Source of the DNA: Streptomyces capitiformicae
GTDB taxonomy: Bacteria > Actinomycetota > Actinomycetes > Streptomycetales > Streptomycetaceae
Length of the DNA: 64,000 nucleotides
Assembly: GCF_002214185.1 (NCBI RefSeq)
Contig: NZ_CP022161.1
Span: forward strand, 4,091,767-4,155,766
Direction: 5' to 3'
Shown: positions 23,404-31,912 of the stretch, piece after piece
How positions within the stretch are numbered: the stretch's first letter is position 1
How the letters are laid out: the number at the start of each line of letters is the position of its first letter
Made by a program: the position numbers and the translations under genes
The notes under the pieces: model-generated
Databases searched by the model: none
Seen by the model: the letters and a program-made list of their open reading frames with translations, nothing else
What the model was told of the DNA's origin: nothing

Positions 23404-24873
23404 ATGACCGCTCGCCCCAAGCCCGGTTCCAAAGCCGACCGGGATGCCCTCCGCTACGACATGACCACCGCTGCCTGCACCGTCGCGGACATCGCCGTCG
23501 AGATGCGTGCCCGCTACCGGATGCGCCCGCGCGAGGCATGGCGCCATGCCCACGGCTGGACTCTCCAGGAAGCAGCGGACCGCATCACCCAAGTCAGCGT
23601 CCGACGACCCGGCGGTGCCGTAGCCGCAGACGCCTCCCTGCTCGCCAAGTGGGAGAAGTGGCCGGGCCCCTCCGCCCGGCGGCCCACGCCCACAGTGCTC
23701 CTGGCCATGGCGGACGCCTTCGCCTGCCGTGTCCAGGACCTCCTCGACCTGGAGGACCGCCGGGCTCTGCCCGACGGAGACCTGCGTCTCTTGAACGGCC
23801 TCGACACCAGCCATGCCCCGGCCGCGCCGACGCTCATCGCTGCCGGCGCGCCGCCGGAGCCGAACGGCAGCGAACTCGTACGCCTTGCCGCAGACGAATC
23901 CGCGACGTGGGCGCAGTGGGCGGAGGCATCCAACGTGGGGGACATCGCGCTGGAACAGCTCATGGCCGACGCCCGGGCGCTGGCCTACGACTACCTCATC
24001 TCCGACCCGCTCCCCCTCTTCAGCCGCACGCGAGCGTTGCGCGACCGCGTCTTCGGCCTCCTGGAGGGGCACCAGTACCCGCGCCAGACGGCCGACCTGT
24101 ACGTAGTAGCCGGATATCTGTGCGGACTCCTGGCGTGGATGTCCTCCGACCTCGGCCAACTGCGCGACGCCGACACCCAGGGCCGCACAGCATGGCTCTG
24201 CGCGGAACTCGCCGGACACAACGATCTGCGCGCCTGGGTACTTTCCACCCGATCCAAGGTCGCCTTCTGGGACGGCCGCCTGCGCGATGCCATCAACTAC
24301 GCGCGACACGGCGGCACATGCCGCCCGTCCGGCACAGTGGGTGTACTGCTGGCCTGCCAGGAAGCGGATGCCTGGTCCCAGCTGGGAGCAGCGACCGAAG
24401 CGTTGGGCGCCCTGGACCGAGCCAAGGACGCCCGCGACACGATGACCGGTGAGGACGAGGTCGGCGGCATCTTCGCGTGCCAACCGGCTCGCCAGGAGAA
24501 CTACTCCGCAGCGGTCCTGCTCAGGGTCGGCCGCCCGACCGAGGCACTGCGCGCGGCCGACAGCGCGCTCGCCTCGCTCGCGGCACTACCCGTACGGGCG
24601 TACGGCACCGAGGCGCAGATCCACATCAGCAGGGCCTCGGCGCACCTCGCCACCGGCGAGGCAGAAGGCGCCTTCGAGGCGCTCGCGCCGGTATTCGGTC
24701 TTCGCCCGGACCAGCGCTTGGAACCGGTTGCACGGCGCCTCAGTGAGCTACCCGTGGATGTCGGCCGTGCGCCGGCGGCAGGGCGAGTGGGTCTCCGCGC
24801 GGCCATCGAAGAGTTCTGCCAGGACTCCGCACCGCGCCACCTTGCGCTCTCGCCAGGCGAAGGCACCGCCTGA
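23404..24873 (+). CDS. XRE-family regulator with TPR-like C-terminus
   Basis: A 489-residue protein. Residues about 37-115 form an extended XRE-type helix-turn-helix (MRPREAWRHAHGWTLQEAAD, ASLLAKWEKW), followed by a hydrophilic linker and an alpha-helical TPR-like domain from about 165 to the end (LYVVAGYLCGLLAWMSSDLG, LRAWVLSTRSKVAFWDGRLR, AAVLLRVGRPTEALRAAD). This is the layout of the Streptomyces WhiJ/TPR-type regulators that often act with small partner proteins encoded nearby. Start ATG 23404 has GGGAG upstream. Divergent from the DUF6415 cassette, which is the likeliest target, and only 12 bases before the 2H phosphoesterase gene, so probably in one operon with it. Confidence 0.82.
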   Translation: MTARPKPGSKADRDALRYDMTTAACTVADIAVEMRARYRMRPREAWRHAHGWTLQEAADRITQVSVRRPGGAVAADASLLAKWEKWPGPSARRPTPTVLLAMADAFACRVQDLLDLEDRRALPDGDLRLLNGLDTSHAPAAPTLIAAGAPPEPNGSELVRLAADESATWAQWAEASNVGDIALEQLMADARALAYDYLISDPLPLFSRTRALRDRVFGLLEGHQYPRQTADLYVVAGYLCGLLAWMSSDLGQLRDADTQGRTAWLCAELAGHNDLRAWVLSTRSKVAFWDGRLRDAINYARHGGTCRPSGTVGVLLACQEADAWSQLGAATEALGALDRAKDARDTMTGEDEVGGIFACQPARQENYSAAVLLRVGRPTEALRAADSALASLAALPVRAYGTEAQIHISRASAHLATGEAEGAFEALAPVFGLRPDQRLEPVARRLSELPVDVGRAPAAGRVGLRAAIEEFCQDSAPRHLALSPGEGTA

Positions 24874-24885
24874 TTTGATCCCGGA

Positions 24886-25509
24886 ATGACCTCTCAACCC
24901 GACACCATGCGGAACCACTGGTGGTGGCGGCCCGGTTGGAGCGTGGGCCGCCGCTTCTACACCTGGCACCTGACGTTCGAGGGCCAGGACGACGTGCACC
25001 GTCTGGCCGCTGAGTATCGGTCAGCGCTTGCCCCGCTCGGAGACATCCTCACTCCGATTCCCGACCAGTGGCTCCACCTCACCATGCAGGGCATCGGCTT
25101 CGTGGGGGAGGCCAAGGAACAAGACGTGCACGCGATCGCCGAGGCCTCTCGCGTACGCCTGGCCGCCATCCCTGCCTTCGACCTCCAGCTCGGCCCAGCT
25201 GTCCTCGACCCTGAAGCCGTTCTTCTACGTGCGGAGCCGGACGGGCCGGTCCGGAACATCCGGGACGGCATCCGGGACGCGATCCAGGACGTTCTCGGCG
25301 AAGCCCCGGAGAAAGCCGACGGCTTCACTCCCCATGTGTCTGTCGCCTACAGCGCAGCAGACGGACCAGCCGCGCCGATCGCCCAGATCCTGGCTGAGAC
25401 CGACGTGGCGTCGGCCAGGGCACGCATTACCGCCGCGGAACTCATCGTGATCCACCGGGACAACCAGATGTACGAGTGGGAGTCCTTCAAGGAAGTGCCA
25501 CTTGGCTGA
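24886..25509 (+). CDS. 2H phosphoesterase (LigT/2'-5' RNA ligase family)
   Basis: A 207-residue protein with the two catalytic HxT/S motifs of 2H phosphoesterases: HLT (His64, Thr66) and HVS (His150, Ser152), about 86 residues apart as expected. Such enzymes act on 2',3'-cyclic or 2',5' phosphodiester bonds in RNA or nucleotides; the substrate here is unknown. Starts 12 bases after the regulator gene, so likely co-transcribed. Distinct from the shorter ThpR-like 2H enzyme at 33439-34011. Its neighbours (XRE-TPR regulator, SLOG-like protein) make nucleotide-signal metabolism a possible context, but this is inference. Confidence 0.86.
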   Translation: MTSQPDTMRNHWWWRPGWSVGRRFYTWHLTFEGQDDVHRLAAEYRSALAPLGDILTPIPDQWLHLTMQGIGFVGEAKEQDVHAIAEASRVRLAAIPAFDLQLGPAVLDPEAVLLRAEPDGPVRNIRDGIRDAIQDVLGEAPEKADGFTPHVSVAYSAADGPAAPIAQILAETDVASARARITAAELIVIHRDNQMYEWESFKEVPLG

Positions 25510-25662
25510 CCTGCGGCATGACCAAGGCCCCCTGCACAACCCACACGGGCGGTGCGGGGGACCTGGCCCAGGTCGCAGAGTCCGCCGCCGAAAGCGAGGC
25601 CCGAGTGCCGAGGGCAGTGCGCGGGCCAGAATTCGTGAGTTGCTGTCGAGCTGAGGAGAGAT

Positions 25663-26151
25663 GTGACCACCATCGCCGTGACCGGCCACATGGACCTGAC
25701 CGACGCCAGTGTCCCCCTGGTGCGGGCCGCGTTGCTGGAGCTGCTCAAGCCCTATGCGGCCGAGCGGCTCACCAGCGTCTCGTGCATCGCCAAGGGCGCC
25801 GACTCCCTCTTCGCCGAAGCGGTCCTGGAGGTCGGCGGGCGCATGGTCGCAGTGATCCCCTCCCAGGACTATCGGCAGAGCAAGGTGAACCCCGACCACG
25901 CAAGCACTTTCGACTGGCTCATCGAGGCCGCCGATGAAGTACTGGTACTCCCCCATGAGACCGCGAACCGTTCCGCGTACGAGGACGCCAACCGAACTCT
26001 GCTGAAGCGCGCTGACCGCCTGGTCGCCGTGTGGGACGGCGAGCCGCCGTCCGGGAAGGGCGGGGGCACCGCGGACACCGTGATGGAGGCCCGTGCAACA
26101 GGCCTTCCCGTCGATGTCGTGTGGCCGGAAGGGGTAGCGCGGCGAAGCTGA
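25663..26151 (+). CDS. SLOG-like Rossmann nucleotide-binding protein
   Basis: A 162-residue protein resembling the SLOG/DprA-like fold: an opening strand-loop TIAVTGHMDL, then IAKGADSLFAEAVLEVGGRM and VIPSQDYRQ, ending with WDGEPPSGKGGGTADTVMEA, the characteristic late Gly-rich/Thr block. Start GTG 25663 after a strong GAGGAGAG site. SLOG domains bind nucleotides or related ligands and occur in phage-defence and signalling systems. It follows the 2H phosphoesterase on the same strand but across 153 bases, so co-transcription is uncertain. Exact ligand unknown. Confidence 0.72.
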   Translation: MTTIAVTGHMDLTDASVPLVRAALLELLKPYAAERLTSVSCIAKGADSLFAEAVLEVGGRMVAVIPSQDYRQSKVNPDHASTFDWLIEAADEVLVLPHETANRSAYEDANRTLLKRADRLVAVWDGEPPSGKGGGTADTVMEARATGLPVDVVWPEGVARRS

Positions 26152-26156
26152 GTTGA

Positions 26157-26200
26157 CCTGCGCCCCGGCCGTGACGGGGGGTTCGCGGCCGAGGCGCAGG
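26157..26200. terminator. Bidirectional stem-loop between SLOG and NCS1 genes
   Basis: CCTGCGCCCCGGCCG (26157-26171) pairs with CGGCCGAGGCGCAGG (26186-26200) with one mismatch. It fills the 51-base gap between the convergent genes and ends just before the NCS1 stop. Confidence 0.75.
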
Positions 26201-26202
26201 CT

Positions 26203-27711
26203 TCAGTTGGTCGGCTTCCCCGCCAGCGGGCTCTTCGCGCCGCTCACCGCGAAGTAGATGACTCCGGCGACCGCGACGCCGATGAACCAGGAGTACGGGC
26301 CGAGGGTCGCCCCGTACGCCTCGGGGCCGTAGACCGGCAGGATGCTGGAGAAGACCGCGCCGATGCCCGCGGCCACGAAGGCGCGGATATTCCAGCCGCC
26401 CTGGAAGCGGAACTCGCCGTCCTCCTTGTAGAGGGCGGGGATGTTGAGACGGGCCTTGCGGAGCAGGTAGTAGTCGACGACCAGGACACCGAAGATCGGG
26501 CCCATCGTCGAGCCGATGGCGTTGACGAAGCTGGGGGCGTTGTCCCAGGGGTGGAGGGGGTAGAGCAGGAGGGCTATGACGGCGGCTATCAGGCCGCCTC
26601 GGCGGAACGTGATGTGCTTCGGGGCGACGTTGGCGAAGTCGAAGGCGGGGCTGACGAAGTTGGCGACGACGTTGATGCCGAGAGTGGCGACGGCGAAGGT
26701 CAGGGCCGCCAGCAGGACCAGGAACGCGCTGTCGAACTTGGCGGAGATGGCTGCCGGTTCGAGGATGACCTCGCCGTAGACCTTGCTCGCGGAGGCGGTC
26801 GTCAGGGCGGCGACCAGTGAGAAGAGGATGAGGTTGACCGGCAGGCCCCAGACGTTGCCCTTGCGCAGGGTCTTCTCGTCCGGTGTGAAGCGGGCGAAGT
26901 CGCCGAAGTTGAGGAACAGAGCGGCGAAGTACGTCACCCAGGTGGCCGCGATGGCCGCGATGGCGGCGAAGGAACCCGGGGTCACGTCCAGGCCGGTGGC
27001 GGTCTTGGCCAGGGCGGCGAGGTCGGCGGCCGGCATGTCGACGGAGAAGGACAGCGTGCCCGCCTTGACGGAGAGGCCCACCGCCAGGATCAGCATCATC
27101 AGCCACACCGCCGGGCCCGCGAAGTCCTGGAAGCGGCGGACGGTCTCCATGCCCTTGCTGATGATCAGCAGCTGGGCGGCCCAGACGAAGAGGTAGCAGA
27201 TGACCTCCAGACCGGTGTGGTCGAGGAGGGTCGTCGTCTCGTGCAGGTTCTTCGGGCCGTCGTAGCGGATCAGGAAGGCGACGATCGCGCCCGCTGCCGC
27301 GCTGGTCTGGGCGCCGTACCAGAAGGTGGCGACCACGGCTCGGACGAGCGCCGGGACGTTGGCGCCGAACGTGCCGAAGGAGGCGCGGGCCAGGACGGGG
27401 TACGGGACGCCGGTCTTCACACCCGCGTTGCCGATGAGGGTCATCAGCCAGTAGATGATCAGCGAGCCGACGCCGATGCCGATGAGGAACTTGAAGGTGT
27501 TCCCGGCGACGAGGAACAGGCTGGCGGCCAGGAAGTAGCCGAACAGACTGTGTACGTCGGAGGTCCAGACGTTGAAGATGCTGAACGCGCCCCACTTGCG
27601 CTCGGTGGCGGGGGCGAGGTCCTCGTTGTAGAGGCGTGGGGAGTACCCCTCGGGGAGCGGCACGGCCGTGGTCGTACCTCTGGTCCCCGTCCCTGCGTCG
27701 GTGTCCGTCAT
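26203..27711 (-). CDS. NCS1-family nucleobase:cation symporter
   Basis: A 502-residue inner-membrane transporter of the NCS1 (Mhp1/allantoin/uracil) family with about twelve helices. Typical blocks are YNEDLAPATERKWGAFSIFN at the entry to helix 1, WTSDVHSLFGYFLAASLFLV, RASFGTFGANVPALVRAVVA, and NFGDFARFTPDEKTLRKGN. It imports a nucleobase or hydantoin-type compound with Na+ or H+; the exact substrate cannot be read from the sequence. Start ATG 27711. A nested palindrome 62-88 bases upstream is a good candidate operator. It stands alone on its strand, with no catabolic gene adjacent. Confidence 0.9.
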   Translation of the reverse strand: MTDTDAGTGTRGTTTAVPLPEGYSPRLYNEDLAPATERKWGAFSIFNVWTSDVHSLFGYFLAASLFLVAGNTFKFLIGIGVGSLIIYWLMTLIGNAGVKTGVPYPVLARASFGTFGANVPALVRAVVATFWYGAQTSAAAGAIVAFLIRYDGPKNLHETTTLLDHTGLEVICYLFVWAAQLLIISKGMETVRRFQDFAGPAVWLMMLILAVGLSVKAGTLSFSVDMPAADLAALAKTATGLDVTPGSFAAIAAIAATWVTYFAALFLNFGDFARFTPDEKTLRKGNVWGLPVNLILFSLVAALTTASASKVYGEVILEPAAISAKFDSAFLVLLAALTFAVATLGINVVANFVSPAFDFANVAPKHITFRRGGLIAAVIALLLYPLHPWDNAPSFVNAIGSTMGPIFGVLVVDYYLLRKARLNIPALYKEDGEFRFQGGWNIRAFVAAGIGAVFSSILPVYGPEAYGATLGPYSWFIGVAVAGVIYFAVSGAKSPLAGKPTN

Positions 27712-27772
27712 CGTTCTGCTTCTTTCCCTGCGCGGGCCGCCCCAACGGCGCTCGATCGCGTACAGGGAACGG

Positions 27773-27799
27773 GCGCGGTATTTCTTTGGTATACCGCGC
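27773..27799. promoter_or_regulatory. Nested palindrome upstream of the NCS1 transporter
   Basis: GCGCGGTAT (27773-27781) and ATACCGCGC (27791-27799) form a perfect 9-bp inverted repeat with a nine-base spacer. Within it, GGTATACC (27789-27796) is itself a perfect palindrome and with its flanks, TTTGGTATACC, resembles a GntR-type half-symmetric site. Located 62-88 bases before the start codon, a usual place for a repressor. The cognate regulator is not obvious in the window. Confidence 0.55.
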
Positions 27800-27971
27800 T
27801 TGTAACTTCTCGGTCAACGGAAGTTGCCTTCCGGTAAGCGGATCACCGAGTCGCCTCGGAATCGTCGGCGCCACGGTGGCCGTCGCGATCGGCGTCGCCC
27901 ACGCTCCCGCCGGAGGCAACTACAACTGCAACTACGTGAGCTGGCCGGCCTCGCTCGGAGCCCGCCCCGCT

Positions 27972-30389
27972 CTACGCGCGAAACCGCCGGTCCACTCCCT
28001 TCCACAGGAGCTCCAGGGTGGCCGCCGCCACCGCCGCGACGGCCACCGCCGCCCATGGCATCGTCGTACCCACCAGCCGCAGCGCGAAGAAGTCCTGGAG
28101 CCAGGGGACGACAAGGACGAGCAGGAACCCGGCGCCCATCGCGGCGACCAGGCCCAGCCGCCACCAGGTGTAGGGGCGGGCGATGATCGCCAGGACCCAC
28201 ATGGAGATCAGGAAGAGGGTCAACGTCGCCACGCTGGTCTCGGCTTCCAGCGCTCCCTCACCTCGGTAGTAGTGGCGGGCGATCAGGTACGTGGCGAAGG
28301 TGGCCAGCGCGGCGAGGGCGCCGCCCGGGATGGCGTAGCGCATGACCCGGCGGACGAAGTGGGGTTTCGCCCGCTCCTTGTTGGGGGCCAGGGCGAGGAA
28401 GAAGGCCGGGACGCCGATCGTCAGGGTCGAGAGCAGGGTCAGGTGGCGGGGGAGGAAGGGGTACTCCACCTGCCAGCACACCACCAGGATCGCGAGGAGG
28501 ACCGAGTACACCGTCTTGACCAGGAACAACGTGGCCACGCGCGTGATGTTGCCGATCACCCGGCGGCCCTCCGCGACCACCGACGGCAGTGTCGCGAAGC
28601 TGTTGTTCAGCAGCACGATCTGGGCAACGGCCTTCGTGGCCTCCGAGCCCGAGCCCATCGCCACGCCGATGTCGGCGTCCTTGAGGGCCAGTACGTCGTT
28701 CACGCCGTCGCCCGTCATCGCGACCGTGTGGCCGTGGGACTGGAGGGCGCCGACCATGTCCCGTTTCTGCTGCGGGGTGACGCGGCCGAAGACGGTGCCG
28801 GAGTCGAGGGACGTCGCCATGCCGTCGCGTTCGGCGGGGAGACGGCGGGCGTCGACGACCTCACCCGTCAGGCCCAGCTTTCCGGCCACCGCGCCGACCG
28901 ACACCGCGTTGTCGCCGGAGAGGACCTTCGGCCGTACGTTCTGCTCCTCGAAGTAGCGCAGGGTGTCGGCGGCGTCGGGGCGCAGCCGTTGTTCGAGGAC
29001 GACGAGGGCGGTCGGCTTCACCCCGCGGGCGACTTCCGGATCGTCCAGCTCACGGGAGACCCGGGCCAGCAGCAGGACCCGTAGGCCTTCCTCGTTGAGG
29101 CGGGCCGTCTCCGTGAGGGCCGGGTCGTCGTCCGCGAGGAGGACGTCGGGGGCGCCCAGCAGCCAGGTGCTGGCCTCGCCGTTGCCCTCGCTGAAGGACG
29201 CCCCGCTGTACTTGCGGGCCGAGGAGAACGGCAGCGACTCCGTGCAGCGCCAGTCCTCGCTGTCCGGGTAGGCGGCGATGATGGCCTGCAACGACGCGTT
29301 CGGACGGGGGTCCGATTCACCCAGCGCGCCGAGGACCCGTCGTACGTACGACTCGTCGCTGCCGCCCAGGGGGCGCAGCTCGGTGACGTCCATGCCGCCC
29401 TCGGTCAGCGTGCCCGTCTTGTCCAGGCATACGGTGTCGACGCGGGCCAGGCCCTCGATGGCCGGCAGCTCCTGCACCAGGCACTGCTTGCGGCCGAGGC
29501 GGATCACCCCGATCGCGAAGGCGACGGAGGTCAGGAGCACCAAGCCCTCGGGGACCATGGGGACGATGCCGCCGACCGTGCGGGCGACGGAGTCGCGCAG
29601 GTCGTTCTCCTTCACGATCAGCTGGCTGATGATCAGGCCGATCGCGGTCGGGACCATCATCCACGTCACGTACTTGAGGATCGTGGAGATGCCGGAGCGC
29701 AGCTCAGAGTGGACGAGGGTGAAGCGGGACGCCTCCTCGGCCAGCTGGGCCGCGTACGCCTCCCGGCCCACCTTCGTCGCGGTGAAGGCCCCGCCGCCCG
29801 CGACCACGAAACTGCCCGACATCACCTGGTCACCGGGCTGCTTGACGACCGGGTCGGCCTCACCGGTGAGCAGCGACTCGTCGATCTCCAAGCCTTCGGT
29901 CTCGACGCACTCCCCGTCCACGACGATCTTGTCGCCCGGCCCGATCTCGATGAGGTCCCCGAGGACGATGTCGGATGTGCCGACCGCGGCCGCCACCCCG
30001 TCCCGTCGGACCGTCGGTTTCGCCTCGCCGATCACCGCCAGCGAGTCCAGGGTCTTCTTCGCCCGCCACTCCTGGACGATGCCGATGCCCGTGTTGGCCA
30101 GGATCACGAAACCGAACAGGCTGTCCTGGATCGGCGCCACGAACAGCATGATCAGCCACAGCACGCCGATGATCGCGTTGAACCGGGTGAAGACGTTCGC
30201 GCGGACGATGTCCACCGTGGAGCGGCTGCTGCGCACGGGGACGTCGTTCACCTCGCCGCGGGCCACCCGCTCGGCCACCTCGGCGGCGGTCAGCCCGCGC
30301 GCCCGTCCCGTGGCCGAGGCCGCCGAGGCGGAGGTGGGCCGCATGGGGTGCACAGGATCGAGGTCGGTGCCCGGGTCGATGTGCGTCAT
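27972..30389 (-). CDS. ctpE: CtpE-like P-type cation ATPase
   Basis: An 805-residue P-type ATPase closely resembling mycobacterial CtpE, a calcium transporter. Signatures: actuator [12 protein letters not shown], transmembrane [20 protein letters not shown], phosphorylation site DKTGTLT (Asp323), and hinge [20 protein letters not shown]. The [20 protein letters not shown] region is shared almost exactly with CtpE. It uses ATP to move a divalent cation, probably Ca2+, across the cytoplasmic membrane. Start ATG 30389 is a best guess; an ATG at 30419 adds ten residues and neither has a strong ribosome site. No metal-regulator gene is next to it. Confidence 0.88.
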   Translation of the reverse strand: MTHIDPGTDLDPVHPMRPTSASAASATGRARGLTAAEVAERVARGEVNDVPVRSSRSTVDIVRANVFTRFNAIIGVLWLIMLFVAPIQDSLFGFVILANTGIGIVQEWRAKKTLDSLAVIGEAKPTVRRDGVAAAVGTSDIVLGDLIEIGPGDKIVVDGECVETEGLEIDESLLTGEADPVVKQPGDQVMSGSFVVAGGGAFTATKVGREAYAAQLAEEASRFTLVHSELRSGISTILKYVTWMMVPTAIGLIISQLIVKENDLRDSVARTVGGIVPMVPEGLVLLTSVAFAIGVIRLGRKQCLVQELPAIEGLARVDTVCLDKTGTLTEGGMDVTELRPLGGSDESYVRRVLGALGESDPRPNASLQAIIAAYPDSEDWRCTESLPFSSARKYSGASFSEGNGEASTWLLGAPDVLLADDDPALTETARLNEEGLRVLLLARVSRELDDPEVARGVKPTALVVLEQRLRPDAADTLRYFEEQNVRPKVLSGDNAVSVGAVAGKLGLTGEVVDARRLPAERDGMATSLDSGTVFGRVTPQQKRDMVGALQSHGHTVAMTGDGVNDVLALKDADIGVAMGSGSEATKAVAQIVLLNNSFATLPSVVAEGRRVIGNITRVATLFLVKTVYSVLLAILVVCWQVEYPFLPRHLTLLSTLTIGVPAFFLALAPNKERAKPHFVRRVMRYAIPGGALAALATFATYLIARHYYRGEGALEAETSVATLTLFLISMWVLAIIARPYTWWRLGLVAAMGAGFLLVLVVPWLQDFFALRLVGTTMPWAAVAVAAVAAATLELLWKGVDRRFRA

Positions 30390-30512
30390 GGATCCGACGG
30401 TAAGGGCGGATTCGGGCATTCACCCGCCGAGTGGGCCAAAGATCCGACCAGGGGAGGACGGAGGAGGGGAGCGGGTGGTGCTGTGGTTGTACGGGTCTCC
30501 CGTGCGGGTGCC

Positions 30513-30824
30513 TTACGGAGTCTCTGACTCCACGGGCTCTACTGGATCCGCTGACTCCGCCCGCTCGGCGGGCTCCTTGATGGCCGCGTCCCGCTTGATG
30601 GCCGCGTCCCGCTTCCGTACGAACCAGATGCCGTAGAGGCCGAGCGCGCCGCCCGCGAGGCAGGTCCACAGCCACCACGTGTGCCCGTGGTCGTCGTACC
30701 AGCCGTAGAACGGGATCTGGACGACGAAGAGGACGAACCAGAGGATCGTGCCGCCGGTGATGGTCGCGACCACGGGGCCTTCAAGGGGCTCCGGTGCCTC
30801 GTGCTTGGGGGTCCACTTCGCCAT
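30513..30824 (-). CDS. DUF2530 membrane protein
   Basis: A 103-residue protein with two membrane helices (ATITGGTILWFVLFVVQIPF and WLWTCLAGGALGLYGIWFV) separated by YGWYDDHGHT, matching the actinobacterial DUF2530 family. The cytoplasmic tail contains a duplicated KRDAAIKRDAAIK encoded by two copies of an 18-bp unit, then an acidic end. Function unknown. Start ATG 30824. Confidence 0.85.
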   Translation of the reverse strand: MAKWTPKHEAPEPLEGPVVATITGGTILWFVLFVVQIPFYGWYDDHGHTWWLWTCLAGGALGLYGIWFVRKRDAAIKRDAAIKEPAERAESADPVEPVESETP

Positions 30825-30878
30825 GGGGCACAGCTTACGAGGCGGATGCCGGCGCTGGGTCTCAGGTGACGGCTGGTC

Positions 30879-31118
30879 TCACGTGACCCCATAGAACTTT
30901 TCCGTCTCCTCGACGGCGGTCTGGAAACGCTGGTCGAAGTCGTCGCGCATGAGCGTCTGGATCACATAGTCCTGGACGCTCATTCCCCTCTTCGCCGCGT
31001 GGTTCCGGAGCCGGTCGAGCAGCTCCCCGTCTATCCGCAGGCTGAGCACAGTGGTCCCCATGGGTATCAGGGTCGGGTGTGCCTTGGCCGACTGTGTCAC
31101 TTTCTGCGTATTAGTCAC
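30879..31118 (-). CDS. Ribbon-helix-helix-like small protein
   Basis: A 79-residue protein with the Arc/CopG-type pattern: beta strand VLSLRIDGELLDRLRNHAAK and helix-turn-helix RGMSVQDYVIQTLM, followed by a polar tail ending EKFYGVT. Such proteins bind DNA as dimers; a free-standing one may be an antitoxin or an autoregulator, but no toxin gene adjoins it. GTG 31118 and ATG 31061 (starting MGTTVLSLR) are both possible; neither has a convincing ribosome site. It is divergent from the MarR gene across a short region. Confidence 0.68.
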   Translation of the reverse strand: MTNTQKVTQSAKAHPTLIPMGTTVLSLRIDGELLDRLRNHAAKRGMSVQDYVIQTLMRDDFDQRFQTAVEETEKFYGVT

Positions 31119-31176
31119 TCGTATGAGTGATGAAATGTGTGGCGGGGTTAACGTCGGCGCAGTGGCGTTCCAGTGG

Positions 31177-31208
31177 TCTTTAGCGAGAGTAATGAGTTAC
31201 GCTAAAGA
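31177..31208. promoter_or_regulatory. MarR-type operator over the start of the MarR gene
   Basis: TCTTTAGCG (31177-31185) and CGCTAAAGA (31200-31208) are perfect 9-bp inverted repeats with a 14-base spacer. The right arm ends two bases before the ATG at 31211, so a bound repressor would block the ribosome site and autoregulate the MarR gene. The divergent small gene lies within 60 bases on the other side. Confidence 0.7.
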
Positions 31209-31210
31209 AC

Positions 31211-31651
31211 ATGCCTGACCTCACTACCCATGGCGACGACGAGGCCGCCGTGAACGCGTTGCGGTCCGCCGTGATGCGCCTGTCCCGTCGGCTCAAGCAT
31301 CAGCGGGTCGACGAGTCGCTGAGCCCGACCGAGATGTCGGTGCTCGGCACGCTCGCCCGCTGCGGCACCGCGACGCCGGGCGAACTCGCCCGCAAGGAGC
31401 ATGTGCAGCCGCCGTCGATGACCCGCATCGTCGCCCTGCTGGAGAGCAAGGGGCTGGTGAAGCTGGAGCCGCACCCCGAGGACCGGCGGCAGAAGGTGGT
31501 CACCCAGACCGAGCGGGCCGAGGCGATGCTCGAGGAGAGCCGCCGCAAGCGCAACGCGTTCCTCGCGTCGCTGGTCGAGGGCCTCGACGAGGAGGAGTGG
31601 GCCAAGCTCCGCGCCGCCGCGCCGGTACTGGAGAAGCTCGCGCATCTGTGA
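31211..31651 (+). CDS. MarR-family transcription regulator
   Basis: A 146-residue winged-helix regulator. Landmarks are LSPTEMSVLGTLARCGTATP, the recognition helix region ELARKEHVQPPSMTRIV and the wing LVKLEPHPEDRRQKVVTQT. MarR proteins bind palindromic sites as dimers and release DNA when they bind small phenolic or other ligands. The 9-bp inverted repeat immediately before its ATG is probably its own operator. The MFS exporter 261 bases downstream on the same strand is the likely target, a standard MarR-efflux pair. Start ATG 31211. Confidence 0.9.
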   Translation: MPDLTTHGDDEAAVNALRSAVMRLSRRLKHQRVDESLSPTEMSVLGTLARCGTATPGELARKEHVQPPSMTRIVALLESKGLVKLEPHPEDRRQKVVTQTERAEAMLEESRRKRNAFLASLVEGLDEEEWAKLRAAAPVLEKLAHL

Positions 31652-31912
31652 CCCCCGGGGACCCCTGGGGGCGCGCGTCCGACCGTCCGGGTGCGCCGGG
31701 AGTGTCCGGCGCGACTGGTCGGACACCGGTCGCCGGAACGGACGCCAGTACGCCGGACTGAACGCCGGTACGCCCCGTCGTACAGCCCGTGCGCCGTCTC
31801 GGAGCGCGCATGGGCGGAGCCGAAAACCAGCAGACAGAAAGACAGAACAGGAGCGGTGAGGCTTACGCAACCGCAGTACACGTACGCGTTTCACGCAAGG
31901 AGGCGAACCCCT

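Noticed and set aside
20006-26151. Prophage or integrative element hypothesis for the low-GC block
   Set aside because: No integrase, capsid, terminase, Rep or tRNA-type attachment site found; only a transposase remnant, so the block is better called an accessory island.
30879-31118. Toxin-antitoxin pair with the ribbon-helix-helix protein
   Set aside because: No adjacent toxin-size gene with toxin motifs; the neighbours are DUF2530 and MarR.
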